NCBI RefSeq assembly: GCF_036924595.1
Contig: NZ_JAZHRV010000001.1
Coordinates: 2,914,001 to 2,978,000 of the forward strand
Length of the DNA: 64,000 bases
Reading direction: 5' to 3'
DNA from: Bradyrhizobium algeriense
GTDB taxonomy: Bacteria; Pseudomonadota; Alphaproteobacteria; Rhizobiales; Xanthobacteraceae
Below, in pieces: positions 34,528-43,954 of this stretch. The notes beneath the pieces are model-generated. The model had not been told where the DNA came from. It saw only the letters and a list, made by a program, of their open reading frames with translations, and did not search any database. How positions within the stretch are numbered: position 1 is the first letter of the stretch; every line of letters starts with the position of its first letter. The position numbers were made by a program, and so were the translations under genes.

Positions 34528-35523
34528 TTACAGCGATGGATTCCAAAGCGCTGGAACCCAACGATAGCCGTTCCCGTCCTTCTCCACCCGCACGAGCCCG
34601 GGGAAACCGGCGTGGAACGCCTGGATCGGCATCTTTTCCGCAATCGCCATATCGTAAAGCTTGCGCCGTGTTTCGACAGCGAGTGGCTTATCGACATCAA
34701 ACAGCAACTGCCACTGGGGATTCTTCACGAATAGGAAGGCGGCTCCGGCAGTGATATCGACCTGCACGAGCAACTTTTCCGAGCCGGACGCAACGATGAA
34801 GGAGGTATGGCCCGGCGTATGACCGGGACTGGCGACGGACGTGATGCCAGGAGCAATCTCCTTGCCGGCATCATACTGCGTCACCTTGCGGCCGAGAGCA
34901 TCGAATACCCGCCGTGAATTCTTGAAGTTGTTTTCGAGAATTGGATTTCCTGCGCCCTTGCTCAGCTCGCCGTCGTCCATCCAGAATTTCCACTCGGCTG
35001 ATGGCACCATGATCTCGGCATTCGGATATGCGGCCTTGTTGTCGGCGGCCAGGAGCCCATTGATGTGGTCTCCGTGAAAATGCGAGATGATCACCGTATC
35101 GACGCTGTTGCGGTCGATGCCTGCTGCCGCGAGATTGGTCTGAAACTGTCCGACCTTCCCCTTGCTCTGCTCATAGGTGGCGGGGCCGAGGCCGGTGTCC
35201 ACGACTACAAGCTTGGACCCGGTGTTGATGACGATTGGGCTGTAGCTGTGGGTCGCCTTGTCCGGAGGCATATAGTTGTCCGCAAAAGCCTTGCTGACCT
35301 CGTCCTTCGATGCATTGGCGACATAATTGTCGGGTCGGGGGGTAACGGTGACTCCATCGGAAACGACCGTGATCTGGTGCGTGCCGATGTTGTAACGGTA
35401 AAAACCCGGGGCTTGTTTATCCGCTAACGGCGCGTTGGCGCGGGCCGATGTTGCGCCAGCGAGCGGGGCAACGGTGGTTGCAGCTACGCCGACCAGGGCC
35501 GCGCGGCGGGTGAGTTCTATCAT
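34528..35523 (-). CDS. Exported metallo-beta-lactamase-fold hydrolase (copy 2)
   Basis: 331 residues, clearly paralogous to the protein at 33260. Same layout: twin-Arg signal (MIELTRRAALVGVAATTVAP), ADKQAPGFYRYNIG, VVVDTGLGPA, the zinc motif SHFHGDHINGLL, SPGHTPGHTSF and C-terminal EKDGNGYRWVPALW. The sequence here is less GC-rich and less biased in codon use than in copy 1, which suggests a separate origin. Start ATG 35523 with GAGGACATC upstream. It is convergent with the dedA fragment. Confidence 0.92.
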   Translation of the reverse strand: MIELTRRAALVGVAATTVAPLAGATSARANAPLADKQAPGFYRYNIGTHQITVVSDGVTVTPRPDNYVANASKDEVSKAFADNYMPPDKATHSYSPIVINTGSKLVVVDTGLGPATYEQSKGKVGQFQTNLAAAGIDRNSVDTVIISHFHGDHINGLLAADNKAAYPNAEIMVPSAEWKFWMDDGELSKGAGNPILENNFKNSRRVFDALGRKVTQYDAGKEIAPGITSVASPGHTPGHTSFIVASGSEKLLVQVDITAGAAFLFVKNPQWQLLFDVDKPLAVETRRKLYDMAIAEKMPIQAFHAGFPGLVRVEKDGNGYRWVPALWNPSL

Positions 35524-35935
35524 TTGCGATGTCCTCGTGTTGGTGGCGACATGAAAGCGAAGAGATAGCCCGTCTGGTGAAATTTCAATCGTTCCTGGGC
35601 TTAAACCCCCGGTCCGTTAGAAAATTCCCGTTCTTCTTTAAGGACTTTTAAGACGGAGCACGACGGGGCACGATCACGTTCGCTGACATTGAACTCCAAG
35701 ACTGTGCGCGCAATGTTACGTTTGGCTTGACCCCGGAACCAAGCGGCCTTATAGCCGCGCCCATGACTATCGCCGCGACCATGACCATCGCTCGCCGCCG
35801 CCGCATTATCGCGGTATGGGCGGACGTCTGCGTTTGAGATCGTCGCCCCTGCCGCCGGATCGGGTCCCGCGGCTTCTTCCTTTTCCAGAAAACGCGGTCT
35901 GAACTGGCGGCTCCTACGTCAAGCAGGAGTTTGAG
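35524..35935. other. 412-base intergenic region, possibly with a decayed coding remnant
   Basis: Bounded by the divergent starts of the MBL gene and paiB. One plus-strand frame from about 35750 reads SRAHDYRRDHDHRSPPPHY and on to a stop near 35895; its His/Arg/Pro composition resembles tails of small exported rhizobial proteins. No start or ribosome site is seen, so I treat it as a possible remnant. The rest holds promoters I cannot place. Confidence 0.35.
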
Positions 35936-36622
35936 ATGTATACGCCTCCACCGTTCAAGTCCGACCGCACCGCGAGCCTCGCGTTCGCGGAAGCGCGCGG
36001 CTTTGGCCTGGCTTGTGCGTGGGACGGCAACAAGCCCGTCGCTTCGTCGCTGCCGTTCTATCTGACCTCGGCCAATGACGGCACGCCGCGCGCGTTGTTT
36101 CACGTCGCGCGTCACAATCCGCTGGTAAAGCTGGCGGACGGGAAGGCGTCGTGGCTGCTGGCCGTGACGGGCGCGGACGCCTATGTGTCGCCGGACTGGT
36201 ACCTCTCGCCGGACCAGGTGCCGACGTGGCTCTATCAGGCGGTGCACCTGACCGGCCCGGTGCGTGTCTTGTCCGACGACGAACTCGCCGTGCAGATCGA
36301 CACGCTGAGCGCCAAGTTCGAACAGCGGCTGCTGCCGAAAAAGCCGTGGCTGTCGTCGAAGATGACCGCCGGGCGGCTGGAAGCGATGAAGAAAGCGATC
36401 GTGGGCATGGAGATGACGGTTGAAGAAGTGGAGGGCAGCTTCAAGCTGAACCAGCACAAATCCGAGACCGACTATGCAGCGGTAGCAGGGTCGCTGGCCG
36501 CGCAGGCCGATGCCGGCGCGCAGCAGATCGCGCATTTGATGAAAGAGGCGCGGCCCAACGCGTTTGCAAACCAAGGGGCCTTTGCCGACGAAACGAACCA
36601 GCTCGAAAGGAGCGTGCCATGA
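35936..36622 (+). CDS. PaiB-family FMN-binding protein
   Basis: 228 residues of the PaiB (FMN-binding negative transcriptional regulator) family: MYTPPPFKSDRTASLAFAEARGFG at the N terminus, ASSLPFYL, ALFHVARHNP, YVSPDWY and VPTWLYQAVHLTG, with the C-terminal KPWLSSKMTAGRLEAMKKAIVGMEM and FKLNQHKSETD. These are split-barrel flavoproteins; in Bacillus PaiB affects sporulation and degradative enzymes, a role that need not apply here. The stop overlaps the argC start (ATGA), tying it to arginine-pathway genes. Confidence 0.92.
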   Translation: MYTPPPFKSDRTASLAFAEARGFGLACAWDGNKPVASSLPFYLTSANDGTPRALFHVARHNPLVKLADGKASWLLAVTGADAYVSPDWYLSPDQVPTWLYQAVHLTGPVRVLSDDELAVQIDTLSAKFEQRLLPKKPWLSSKMTAGRLEAMKKAIVGMEMTVEEVEGSFKLNQHKSETDYAAVAGSLAAQADAGAQQIAHLMKEARPNAFANQGAFADETNQLERSVP

Positions 36623-37611
36623 CCCTCACCGACAGCCAGCAGCCCAAGGTCACCGGCAAGACCGCCGGCGCCGCGACCAAGCCCGCCGTGTTCGTTGACG
36701 GCGCATCCGGAACGACGGGGCTCGGCATTCAGGAGCGCCTTCGGCTGCACAACGACGTCGTCGTAAAAAGCATCGCCGAGGAGAAGCGCAAGGATGCGGG
36801 CGCCAAGCGGGCGCTGATGGAGGAGGTGGATCTCGTCATCCTCTGTCTGCCTGACGATGCCGCCAAGGAAACCGTTGCTTTGATCGACAGCATGGGCGCC
36901 TCGGCGCCCAAGGTGCTCGACGCGTCGACGGCGTTTCGGGTAGCCAGCGACTGGGCTTACGGCTTTCCCGAACTCACGCCTGACCAGGCCGACAAAATCC
37001 GGGCCGCGCGCAAGGTCTCCAATCCCGGTTGCTATCCGACCGGCGGCATTGCGCTGCTGCGGCCGCTGGTCGATGCGGGGCTCGTGCCTGCAGACTATCC
37101 CGTCACCATCAACGCGGTGAGCGGCTATTCGGGCGGCGGCAAGTCGATGATCGCAAGTTTCGAGGATGGCAGTGCGCCGTCCTTCGAATTGTATGGCCTC
37201 GGCTTCGAGCACAAGCATCTGCCGGAGACGCAGCTCTACTCAAAACTGACGCGGCGGCCGATCTTCGTGCCATCGGTCGGCAATTTTCGGCAGGGCATGC
37301 TGGTCTCGGTGCCGCTGCATCTCGACACGCTTCCCGGCAAGCCCAGCGGAGCCGACCTGCATGCCGCGCTGGCCAAGCGCTACGCCGGCAGCACCTATGT
37401 CTCGGCGATGCCGCTCGAGAACGCGGCGACCAAGGGCGGCCGGATCGAGCCCGAGGCACTCAACGAGACCAACAGACTGGAGCTTTACGTCTTTGCCAAC
37501 GAGAAACATCGTCAGGCAGTGCTGGTCGCGCGGCTCGACAATCTGGGCAAGGGCGCGTCGGGCGCAGCCGTGCAAAACATGCGGCTGATGCTGGGACTTG
37601 CCGGTAAGTAG
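36619..37611 (+). CDS. argC: N-acetyl-gamma-glutamyl-phosphate reductase, type 2 (short form)
   Basis: Converts N-acetyl-glutamyl-5-phosphate to the semialdehyde in arginine synthesis. 330 residues of the short ArgC type: VFVDGASGTTGLGIQERL for NADP binding, the catalytic Cys in VSNPGCYPTGG, and the substrate segment NAVSGYSGGGKSMI. It overlaps paiB by four bases. A second argC of the long type starts 123 bases downstream; the two proteins are only distantly related to each other. Confidence 0.95.
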   Translation: MTLTDSQQPKVTGKTAGAATKPAVFVDGASGTTGLGIQERLRLHNDVVVKSIAEEKRKDAGAKRALMEEVDLVILCLPDDAAKETVALIDSMGASAPKVLDASTAFRVASDWAYGFPELTPDQADKIRAARKVSNPGCYPTGGIALLRPLVDAGLVPADYPVTINAVSGYSGGGKSMIASFEDGSAPSFELYGLGFEHKHLPETQLYSKLTRRPIFVPSVGNFRQGMLVSVPLHLDTLPGKPSGADLHAALAKRYAGSTYVSAMPLENAATKGGRIEPEALNETNRLELYVFANEKHRQAVLVARLDNLGKGASGAAVQNMRLMLGLAGK

Positions 37612-37641
37612 CTGATCGGGCGTTGCTGCGAGGCGAGCCCG

Positions 37642-37680
37642 GTGGACGAAGCGACGCTGCAATCCTTCCGCGGCAAGACG
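37642..37680 (+). pseudogene. Short copy of the 5' end of the downstream methyltransferase gene
   Basis: GTGGACGAAGCGACGCTGC here is identical to 38799-38817, the start of the methyltransferase gene, and the similarity continues with several changes through CCGCGGCAA. The reading frame runs on for 26 codons to a TGA before the type-1 argC. It looks like a leftover 5' end of that gene, now separated from its intact copy by argC. Confidence 0.75.
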
Positions 37681-37734
37681 ATCAAAAGACGCTTGCAAAT
37701 GATGCCTGCAAATGACGCCTGAAAGGAACGCGTG

Positions 37735-38784
37735 ATGAGCTCGAAGAAGAAGGTCGGCATTCTCGGTGCATCCGGCTACACCGGAGCCGACGCGGTGCGC
37801 CTGCTGGCGCGGCATCCGAATGCCGAGATCACAGCTCTGACAGCCAATACCCACGCCGGCAAGGCCATGGGCGACGTGTTTCCGCACTTCTTCATGCTGG
37901 ATCTGCCGAAGCTGGTCGAATGGGAGAAAGTCGACTGGACCAGCCTCGACGCAGTGTTCTGCGGGTTGCCGCACGGCACCACGCAGGAGATCATCGCCGC
38001 CGTCCTCAAGGACAACCCGAAGATCAAGGTTCTCGACATGTCGGCCGACTTCCGGCTGCGCAACAAGGACACCTATGCGCAATGGTACGGCCACGAGCAC
38101 CGGGCGCTCGAACTGCAGGGCGAAGCCGTGTACGGCCTCACCGAGCTTTACCGGGAGAAGATCACTTCCGCACGGCTGGTCGCTTGTCCCGGCTGCTATC
38201 CGACGGCTGCGCTGCTCGCGCTGGTGCCGCTGGCAAAGGCAAAACTGATCGACGTCGACGACATCGTCATCGACGCAAAATCGGGTGTTACCGGCGCCGG
38301 GCGCGGATTGAAGCAGAACACGCTGTTCAGCGAGGCGGGCGAGGGGCTGTCGCCCTATTCGGTCGGCACCCATCGGCACGCGCCTGAGATCGAGCAGGAG
38401 ATCGGCGTCGCCGCAGGCTCGGCGGTGACGATCAACTTCACGCCGCATCTGATCCCGATGGCGCGCGGCGAACTCTGCACGTCCTACGTCAAGCTCAACG
38501 GCGCGACGCCGGACGATCTGCGGACCGCGCTGGAGAAGGCTTACGCCAACGAACCCTTCGTGCATGTGGCCAGGAAGGGCGTGCTGCCGCAGACCCAGAA
38601 CGTGCGCGGCTCGAACTATGTGCAGATCGGCGTCATCGCCGACCGCATCAAGAACCGGGCGATCGTGATTTCCACGCTCGACAATCTGGTGAAGGGTTCG
38701 GCCGGACAGGCGATCCAGAACATGAACCTGATGTTCGGGCTGCCCGAGACCGCGGGGCTGGAACAGATCGCGCTGTTCCCGTGA
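37735..38784 (+). CDS. argC: N-acetyl-gamma-glutamyl-phosphate reductase, type 1 (long form)
   Basis: 349 residues of the long ArgC type: KKVGILGASGYTGADAVRLLARHP, LPHGTTQE, the catalytic Cys in ACPGCYPTAAL, KSGVTGAGRG, and HRHAPEIEQE. The same reaction as the type-2 gene just upstream is expected, so the pair may be redundant, differently regulated, or split between arginine synthesis and another use. Start ATG 37735 with AAAGGAA upstream; an adjacent GTG is also possible. The stop is 14 bases before the methyltransferase start. Confidence 0.95.
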   Translation: MSSKKKVGILGASGYTGADAVRLLARHPNAEITALTANTHAGKAMGDVFPHFFMLDLPKLVEWEKVDWTSLDAVFCGLPHGTTQEIIAAVLKDNPKIKVLDMSADFRLRNKDTYAQWYGHEHRALELQGEAVYGLTELYREKITSARLVACPGCYPTAALLALVPLAKAKLIDVDDIVIDAKSGVTGAGRGLKQNTLFSEAGEGLSPYSVGTHRHAPEIEQEIGVAAGSAVTINFTPHLIPMARGELCTSYVKLNGATPDDLRTALEKAYANEPFVHVARKGVLPQTQNVRGSNYVQIGVIADRIKNRAIVISTLDNLVKGSAGQAIQNMNLMFGLPETAGLEQIALFP

Positions 38785-38798
38785 CAGGAGGTGCCGCA

Positions 38799-39392
38799 GT
38801 GGACGAAGCGACGCTGCGATTTTACCGCGGCAATGCCGAGGCCTACGCCAAGCGCACGTTCACCTCGCGACAGGCGCGGCTGATGGCGTTTCTGGCGCAG
38901 CTTCCGCCCGGTGCTTGCATCCTCGAACTTGGATGTGGCGCCGGCGGCGACACGGCGGAAATGCTGGCGCGCGGGTTCGATGTGCGCGCGACGGACGGGT
39001 CGCCGGAAATGGCTGCCGTCGCGTCAAAGCATCTCGGCCGCCCCGTCGAGACGCTGCTGTTTCATGAACTCGACGAGATCGAGGCCTATGACGCCGTCTG
39101 GGCCAATGCCTGCCTGCTTCATGTTCCGAGGACGGAGCTCGCGGATGTTCTGGCGAGAATCTGGCGCGCGCTGAAGGCCGAGGGCGTCTTCTACGCCAGT
39201 TACAAGGAAGGCGATGGCGACGGCCGCGATACGCTCGATCGCTACTACAATTATCCCTCGCAGGACTGGTTGCGCGCGACTTATGCCGAGGCGGCGAACT
39301 GGAACTCGTTGTCGATCGAAAGCGGCGAAGTCATCGGATTCGACGACAAGATGGCGACGATGCTGTTCGTCGTGGCGCGAAAAGGCGGCTGA
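38799..39392 (+). CDS. Class I SAM-dependent methyltransferase
   Basis: 197 residues. SAM-binding motif I is ILELGCGAGGDTAEML, motif II acidic RATDGSPEM, and ANACLLHVPRTEL and VFYASYKEGDGDGRD follow, as in the Methyltransf_11/25 and TehB-like groups. The substrate is unknown. GTG 38799 has an AGGAGG site seven bases upstream; the alternative GTG 38781 overlaps the argC stop. The coupling to argC may be accidental, given the copied 5' end upstream of argC. Confidence 0.9.
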   Translation: MDEATLRFYRGNAEAYAKRTFTSRQARLMAFLAQLPPGACILELGCGAGGDTAEMLARGFDVRATDGSPEMAAVASKHLGRPVETLLFHELDEIEAYDAVWANACLLHVPRTELADVLARIWRALKAEGVFYASYKEGDGDGRDTLDRYYNYPSQDWLRATYAEAANWNSLSIESGEVIGFDDKMATMLFVVARKGG

Positions 39393-39494
39393 AGAACGGC
39401 CTGCAGGCGTTCTGAAATTGCCCACTGCCAATTGAGCGCGAGAGTTCGCCGGTTGTTGCGAAGTACTGAGCGCTGTTTTCAGAGGCGCCAATGA

Positions 39495-39526
39495 AAAACC
39501 CCGGAGCTCAGCCCCGGGGTTTTTTG
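39495..39526. terminator. Rho-independent terminator
   Basis: AAAAACCCCGG pairs with CCGGGGTTTTT around AGCTCAGC-type loop sequence, with T and A runs on both outer sides. It ends the argC-methyltransferase transcript and may also serve the minus-strand MAPEG gene. Confidence 0.88.
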
Positions 39527-39555
39527 CCTTGGCTTTCGAAGTCCGAAAGGAAGCC

Positions 39556-39954
39556 TCACACCACCTTGAAGATCGCCAGCGCCAGCGCGGCCTGCGCCAG
39601 GAAACCGACGGTGAAGGCCAGCGTGCGGAACACCGGCAGGCCGAGCGTGTAAACGATAAGGTGCGCGACGCGGGACCAGAAATACACGGCGCAGGCCATC
39701 ACGGTCCATTTGTCGGAATAGTCGATGGCGTTGAGGATCAGGACCAGCGGCGCGAAGATAACGAGGTTCTCGACCGCGTTGTCGTGCGCGAACATCAGCC
39801 GGTTGGCCCAGTCGGCGTGCGGCTTGTCGTTGCGCGAGGGGTTGGCCATGGCGCCGGAAAGGCCGCGCACCTGACAGCGATTGATGATGTAGGGGATCCA
39901 CAACAGCCCGGTCAAAATCACGGTCAGAGTGAGCCAGAACAATTCACGCGTCAT
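39556..39954 (-). CDS. MAPEG-family membrane protein
   Basis: 132 residues, four membrane helices: LFWLTLTVILTGLLWIPYII, then the family loop DWANRLMFAHDNAVENLVIFAPL, VMACAVYFWSRVAHLIVYTLGLP with the conserved Arg, and TVGFLAQAALALAIF. MAPEG proteins are glutathione-linked or eicosanoid-type membrane enzymes in eukaryotes; bacterial members are mostly uncharacterised. Start ATG 39954. It is followed, upstream on the same strand, by phaC. Confidence 0.9.
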   Translation of the reverse strand: MTRELFWLTLTVILTGLLWIPYIINRCQVRGLSGAMANPSRNDKPHADWANRLMFAHDNAVENLVIFAPLVLILNAIDYSDKWTVMACAVYFWSRVAHLIVYTLGLPVFRTLAFTVGFLAQAALALAIFKVV

Positions 39955-40024
39955 TGGTTTCCCCTCAAACGATTTCGAATCCCGGCGCGGGACGGCTGAT
40001 TATAGCGAACCGCCTGCCTCGGCG

Positions 40025-41830
40025 CTATGCGCGGACCTTGACGTAGCTGCCGGGCGCGTCCTCGATCGGGGGCAGCTCCTCGGAGCCGACGGGGCGCGCG
40101 GGCACCTGCTCGGCGTCCAGGCTCTCCAGCCATTGCCGCCAGTCGGGCCACCACGAACCCTTGTGTTCGGTCGCGTTCTTCAGCCAGTCGGCGAGGGTGA
40201 CATCCCTGATGTTGTCGTTGGTCCAGTACTGGTACTTGCCAGCCTCCGGCGGGTTAACTACGCCTGCGATGTGGCCTGACCCAGACAGCACGTACTTCAC
40301 CGGGCCGCCGAAGAACTGCGAGCCGTAGAGCACCGAATCCGCCGGCGCGATGTGATCCTCTTTGGTCGCCAGATTGTAGACGGGCACCTTGACCTTCGAC
40401 AGGTCGAGCAGCGTGTTGTCGAGCACCATGCTGCCGGAGGAGAGCCGGTTTTCCAGATAGCAGTTGCGCAGGTAATAGGAATGGTTGGCGGCCGGCATCC
40501 GCGTGGCGTCGGAATTCCAGTGCAGCAGGTCGAACGAGGAGGGCGCCTGTCCCTTCAGATAGTTGCTGACGACATACGACCAGATCAGGTCGTTGGAGCG
40601 CAGCATGTTGAAGGCCATCGCCATCCTGCTGCCTTCGAGCACGCCGGCCGCCTGCATGTCGCGCTCGAGCGCCGAGATCTGGTCTTCATCGACGAACACG
40701 AGGAGATCGCCGGCATGGGTGAAGTCGACCTGTGCCGCAAAGAACGTCGCCGAGGTGACGCGCTGGCGCCGCTTCTCGGCGAGCCAGGCCAGCGTCGAGG
40801 CAAGCAGCGTGCCGCCGACGCAGTAGCCGACGGTATGGACCTTCATCTCGCCCGTCACCTTTTCGATGATGTCCATCGCGGTGAGCGGGCCTTCCTTCAT
40901 GTAGTCGTCGAAGGTTTTCTTGCCGAGTTCCTTGTCGGGGTTGACCCAGGAGATCACGAACACGGTGATGCCCTGGTCGACGCACCATTTGATGTAGGAT
41001 TTTTCCGGCTTGAGATCGAGAATGTAGAACTTGTTGATCCAGGGCGGCACGATCAGGAGCGGCGTGCGCAGCACTGTCTCGGTGGTCGGCGTGTACTGGA
41101 TCAGCTGCATCAGCTCGTTCTGGAAGATCACCTTGCCCGGCGTCGTCGCCATGTTGACGCCGACGACGAGGTTCGACGGGTCGGACTGGCGTATGCGCAG
41201 CGCGCCGCGGCCGGCTTCGATGTCTTCGGCGAGCATCTTCATGCCGCGCACGAGATTGGCGCCGTTCGAGGCCAGTGTCTCACGCAGCACTTCGGGATTG
41301 GTGAGAATGAAATTCGATGGCGCGATCGCGTTGGTGATCTGCTGGACGTAGAACTCGGCCTTCTTGCGCGTGTGCGGATCGACGCCTTCGGCGTTCTTCA
41401 CCAGTTCCTGCGCCCATTGCGCGGTGAGCAGATAGAGCTGCAGCACGAAATCGAAGAACTGGTTCGATTTCCACTCCGGATCCTTGAAGCGCTTGTCGCG
41501 CGGCGACGGCTCGATCGCCGGCTTGGCCGCTTCGCCGGCCATGCGGCGTGCGGCCTGGCCCCAGAGATCGAGATAGGCCTTGCCCATCCGGGTCTGCAGG
41601 TCTTCGGCGCGTTGCGTGTCCGTCAGCCAGTATTCAGCCACCTTGGTGAAGGTCTTGATGACCTCACCGATCTCGCTCGGCGGCTTGTCCTTCGGTTCCC
41701 CGTCCTCGCGCGGCCTGAGATAGGCCGCGAGCGCCTGACCGCTCGTCTCCATCGCCTTGGCGATGTTCATGGCGAAGGCTTCGGCGTTGAAGGTCTTCAA
41801 ACCTTGGGTTTCGGTGTTGACGTCGCTCAT
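40025..41830 (-). CDS. phaC: Class I poly(3-hydroxyalkanoate) synthase
   Basis: Polymerises 3-hydroxyacyl-CoA into PHB granules. 601 residues, with the N-terminal PhaC_N domain and an alpha/beta-hydrolase domain whose lipase-like box GYCVGG holds the catalytic Cys337. Asp in [11 protein letters not shown] and His in [13 protein letters not shown] complete the triad. [31 protein letters not shown] is the class I signature. No phaA, phaB or phaZ is nearby. The upstream region has a repeated TGTTGCAC motif. Confidence 0.97.
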   Translation of the reverse strand: MSDVNTETQGLKTFNAEAFAMNIAKAMETSGQALAAYLRPREDGEPKDKPPSEIGEVIKTFTKVAEYWLTDTQRAEDLQTRMGKAYLDLWGQAARRMAGEAAKPAIEPSPRDKRFKDPEWKSNQFFDFVLQLYLLTAQWAQELVKNAEGVDPHTRKKAEFYVQQITNAIAPSNFILTNPEVLRETLASNGANLVRGMKMLAEDIEAGRGALRIRQSDPSNLVVGVNMATTPGKVIFQNELMQLIQYTPTTETVLRTPLLIVPPWINKFYILDLKPEKSYIKWCVDQGITVFVISWVNPDKELGKKTFDDYMKEGPLTAMDIIEKVTGEMKVHTVGYCVGGTLLASTLAWLAEKRRQRVTSATFFAAQVDFTHAGDLLVFVDEDQISALERDMQAAGVLEGSRMAMAFNMLRSNDLIWSYVVSNYLKGQAPSSFDLLHWNSDATRMPAANHSYYLRNCYLENRLSSGSMVLDNTLLDLSKVKVPVYNLATKEDHIAPADSVLYGSQFFGGPVKYVLSGSGHIAGVVNPPEAGKYQYWTNDNIRDVTLADWLKNATEHKGSWWPDWRQWLESLDAEQVPARPVGSEELPPIEDAPGSYVKVRA

Positions 41831-42123
41831 ATCAAGGACACTATAACTTCATTTCGCGTTCGTCACCGCGTCGATTGACGGCGAGAGGGTTGGGGTTAAC
41901 CCTGTTGCACTGCGATAAAGTTTGCGTGTTTACACATGTTGCACACATTGCAGCCGCACCGATCACATTTGCTCTTTGGGCTTTAATCGTTTCGGGCGAC
42001 AATGGTTTGAACGGTTCTAGCGAAATCAACGCAGCGGGACGATTCTGCGTTGCAAAGCTCGTACCAGCGCATAGATGCCATCGCGATGCGGGGGTGCGCA
42101 GGTAGTTGGGGATTTCCGGACGG
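41831..42123. other. Divergent promoter region of phaC with repeated TGTTGCAC
   Basis: Between phaC and the divergent lipoprotein gene. TGTTGCAC occurs at 41903-41910 and again at 41937-41944, with ATTGCAG just after the second copy. GC-skewed TGC/GCA sequence of this kind is reminiscent of PhaR binding sites reported upstream of PHA genes in alphaproteobacteria, but no exact consensus is claimed. The sequence from 41945 to 42105 shows no feature. Confidence 0.35.
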
Positions 42124-42417
42124 ATGCCGGCAGATCGAACGATAAGGCTGTGGTCGATTGCCGCGCTGTTTGCGTCGGCATTCGCGCTTGGCGGCTGCTC
42201 GACGCAGATCGCGGATATGCCGGCCCTTGGCGTGCCGGCAGACGCGCCCGAGCGTCCGAAGGAAGCCGGTGGGTATCTACCGGTGCATGACCTGCCGCCG
42301 GACCGTAACGAGGAGGCGATCAAGCCGGCCGAACTGGCTAAAATTCAGTCAGATTTGACAGCCGCCCGCGACCGTCAGGCGACGGCTTCCACCTCGGCAA
42401 AACCAGCCAAGAAGTGA
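42124..42417 (+). CDS. Small lipoprotein
   Basis: 97 residues: basic N terminus, hydrophobic LWSIAALFASAFALGG and lipobox LGGC|S, then a Pro/Lys-rich hydrophilic domain (DAPERPKEAGGYLPVHDLPPDR) with EAIKPAELAKIQSDLTAARDRQ. Conserved short lipoproteins of this kind occur in Bradyrhizobiaceae upstream of the aminotransferase; the function is unknown. The start is ATG 42124; a TTG six codons earlier is less likely. Confidence 0.78.
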   Translation: MPADRTIRLWSIAALFASAFALGGCSTQIADMPALGVPADAPERPKEAGGYLPVHDLPPDRNEEAIKPAELAKIQSDLTAARDRQATASTSAKPAKK

Positions 42418-42706
42418 GGGGCTCGTCGGTTTGACGCGCTATCCTGGCGCATTCTCCTGGCGCGAACCGGCCAAACCCGGACCAGTCCGGGGCTGCTTGA
42501 AAACGCCATAAAAACTGGCGCTGCCGGGCTCCCGTGGTAAAAGAACCCAATTCAACCGCATTGCGGGTCCAGAGCTCAAAGGATCTCGCGCCTGAATTCG
42601 CTCTAAATCATTGATTGAGCGCGACTTCTGACCGAAGCCCGATCGGTTTCGATAGCCGCGAAGGTTCCCCCGATTCTGTCCTGCCGGTTGTCGGAGCAAG
42701 GGTCCC

Positions 42707-43927
42707 ATGGAAGATTTTTATCGCATCCGCCGTCTGCCGCCTTACGTGTTCGAGAAGGTCAACCAGGCCAAGGCGGCTGCGCGCAATGCCGGGGCCGACA
42801 TCATCGACATGGGCATGGGCAATCCGGACCTGCCCACGCCGCCCCATGTGCTGGAGAAACTGAAGGAGACGCTCGGCAAGCCGCGGACCGACCGCTACTC
42901 GGCCTCACGCGGCATCAACGGCCTGCGCAAGGCGCAAGCCGCCTATTACGGGCGGCGGTTCGGTGTAAAACTCAATCCGGACACCCAGGTCGTGGCAACC
43001 CTCGGCTCGAAGGAAGGCTTTGCCAACGTGGCGCAGGCGATCACCGCGCCCGGCGACGTCGTGCTGTGCCCCAATCCGAGCTATCCTATACATGCCTTCG
43101 GCTTCCTGATGGCGGGTGGCGTGATCCGCTCGGTGCCCTCGGAACCGACGCCGCAATTCTTCGAGGCGGTGGAACGCGCGATCATCCACTCGATCCCGAA
43201 GCCGATCGCGCTGATCGTCTGCTATCCCTCCAATCCGACCGCCTATGTCGCCGACCTCGATTTCTACAGGGATCTGGTGGCGTTCGCGAAGAAGCACGAG
43301 ATCTTCATCCTGTCGGATCTGGCCTATGCCGAAGTCTATTTCGACGACGACAATCCGCCGCCCTCGGTGTTGCAGGTTCCCGGCGCGATGGACGTCACCG
43401 TCGAGTTCACGTCGATGTCGAAGACGTTCTCTATGGCGGGCTGGCGCATGGGCTTTGCCGTCGGCAACGAGCGGATCATCGCGGCGCTGGCGCGGGTGAA
43501 ATCCTATCTCGACTACGGCGCGTTCACCCCCATTCAAGTCGCCGCCACCGCCGCGCTGAACGGGCCGGACGATTGCATCAAGGAAATGCGCGACACCTAC
43601 CGCAAGCGCCGCGACGCGCTGGTCGAATCGTTTGGCCGGGCGGGCTGGGAGATTCCGCCGCCGCAGGCCTCGATGTTCGCCTGGGCGCCGCTGCCCAAGA
43701 CCTTCGAGGGCGTCGGCAGCATGCAGTTCGCGACCCTGATGGTGGAGAAATCCGGCGTGGTGGTTTCGCCCGGCGTCGCCTTCGGCGAGCATGGCGAGGG
43801 CTATGTCCGCATCGCCATGGTGGAAAACGAGCAACGTATCCGCCAGGCGGCCCGCGGGGTGCGCCGCTTCCTTGAAAGCGGCATTGAAACGTTGCACAAC
43901 GTGGTTCCTCTCGCCAACCGGCGCTAA
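42707..43927 (+). CDS. PLP aminotransferase, AlaC/LL-DAP-aminotransferase-like
   Basis: A 406-residue class I/II aminotransferase: RRLPPYVFEKVNQAKAAAR at the N terminus, IDMGMGNPDLPTPPHV, CYPSNPTA, SDLAYAEVYFDD and the PLP lysine in TSMSKTFSMAGWRMG. In proteobacteria this subgroup (AlaC) makes alanine from pyruvate with glutamate. Its position 27 bases ahead of homoserine dehydrogenase suggests a shared transcript for aspartate/threonine-family amino acids. Start ATG 42707. Confidence 0.93.
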   Translation: MEDFYRIRRLPPYVFEKVNQAKAAARNAGADIIDMGMGNPDLPTPPHVLEKLKETLGKPRTDRYSASRGINGLRKAQAAYYGRRFGVKLNPDTQVVATLGSKEGFANVAQAITAPGDVVLCPNPSYPIHAFGFLMAGGVIRSVPSEPTPQFFEAVERAIIHSIPKPIALIVCYPSNPTAYVADLDFYRDLVAFAKKHEIFILSDLAYAEVYFDDDNPPPSVLQVPGAMDVTVEFTSMSKTFSMAGWRMGFAVGNERIIAALARVKSYLDYGAFTPIQVAATAALNGPDDCIKEMRDTYRKRRDALVESFGRAGWEIPPPQASMFAWAPLPKTFEGVGSMQFATLMVEKSGVVVSPGVAFGEHGEGYVRIAMVENEQRIRQAARGVRRFLESGIETLHNVVPLANRR

Positions 43928-43954
43928 TTCCTTTTATTGCAGGTTCTCTCATTC

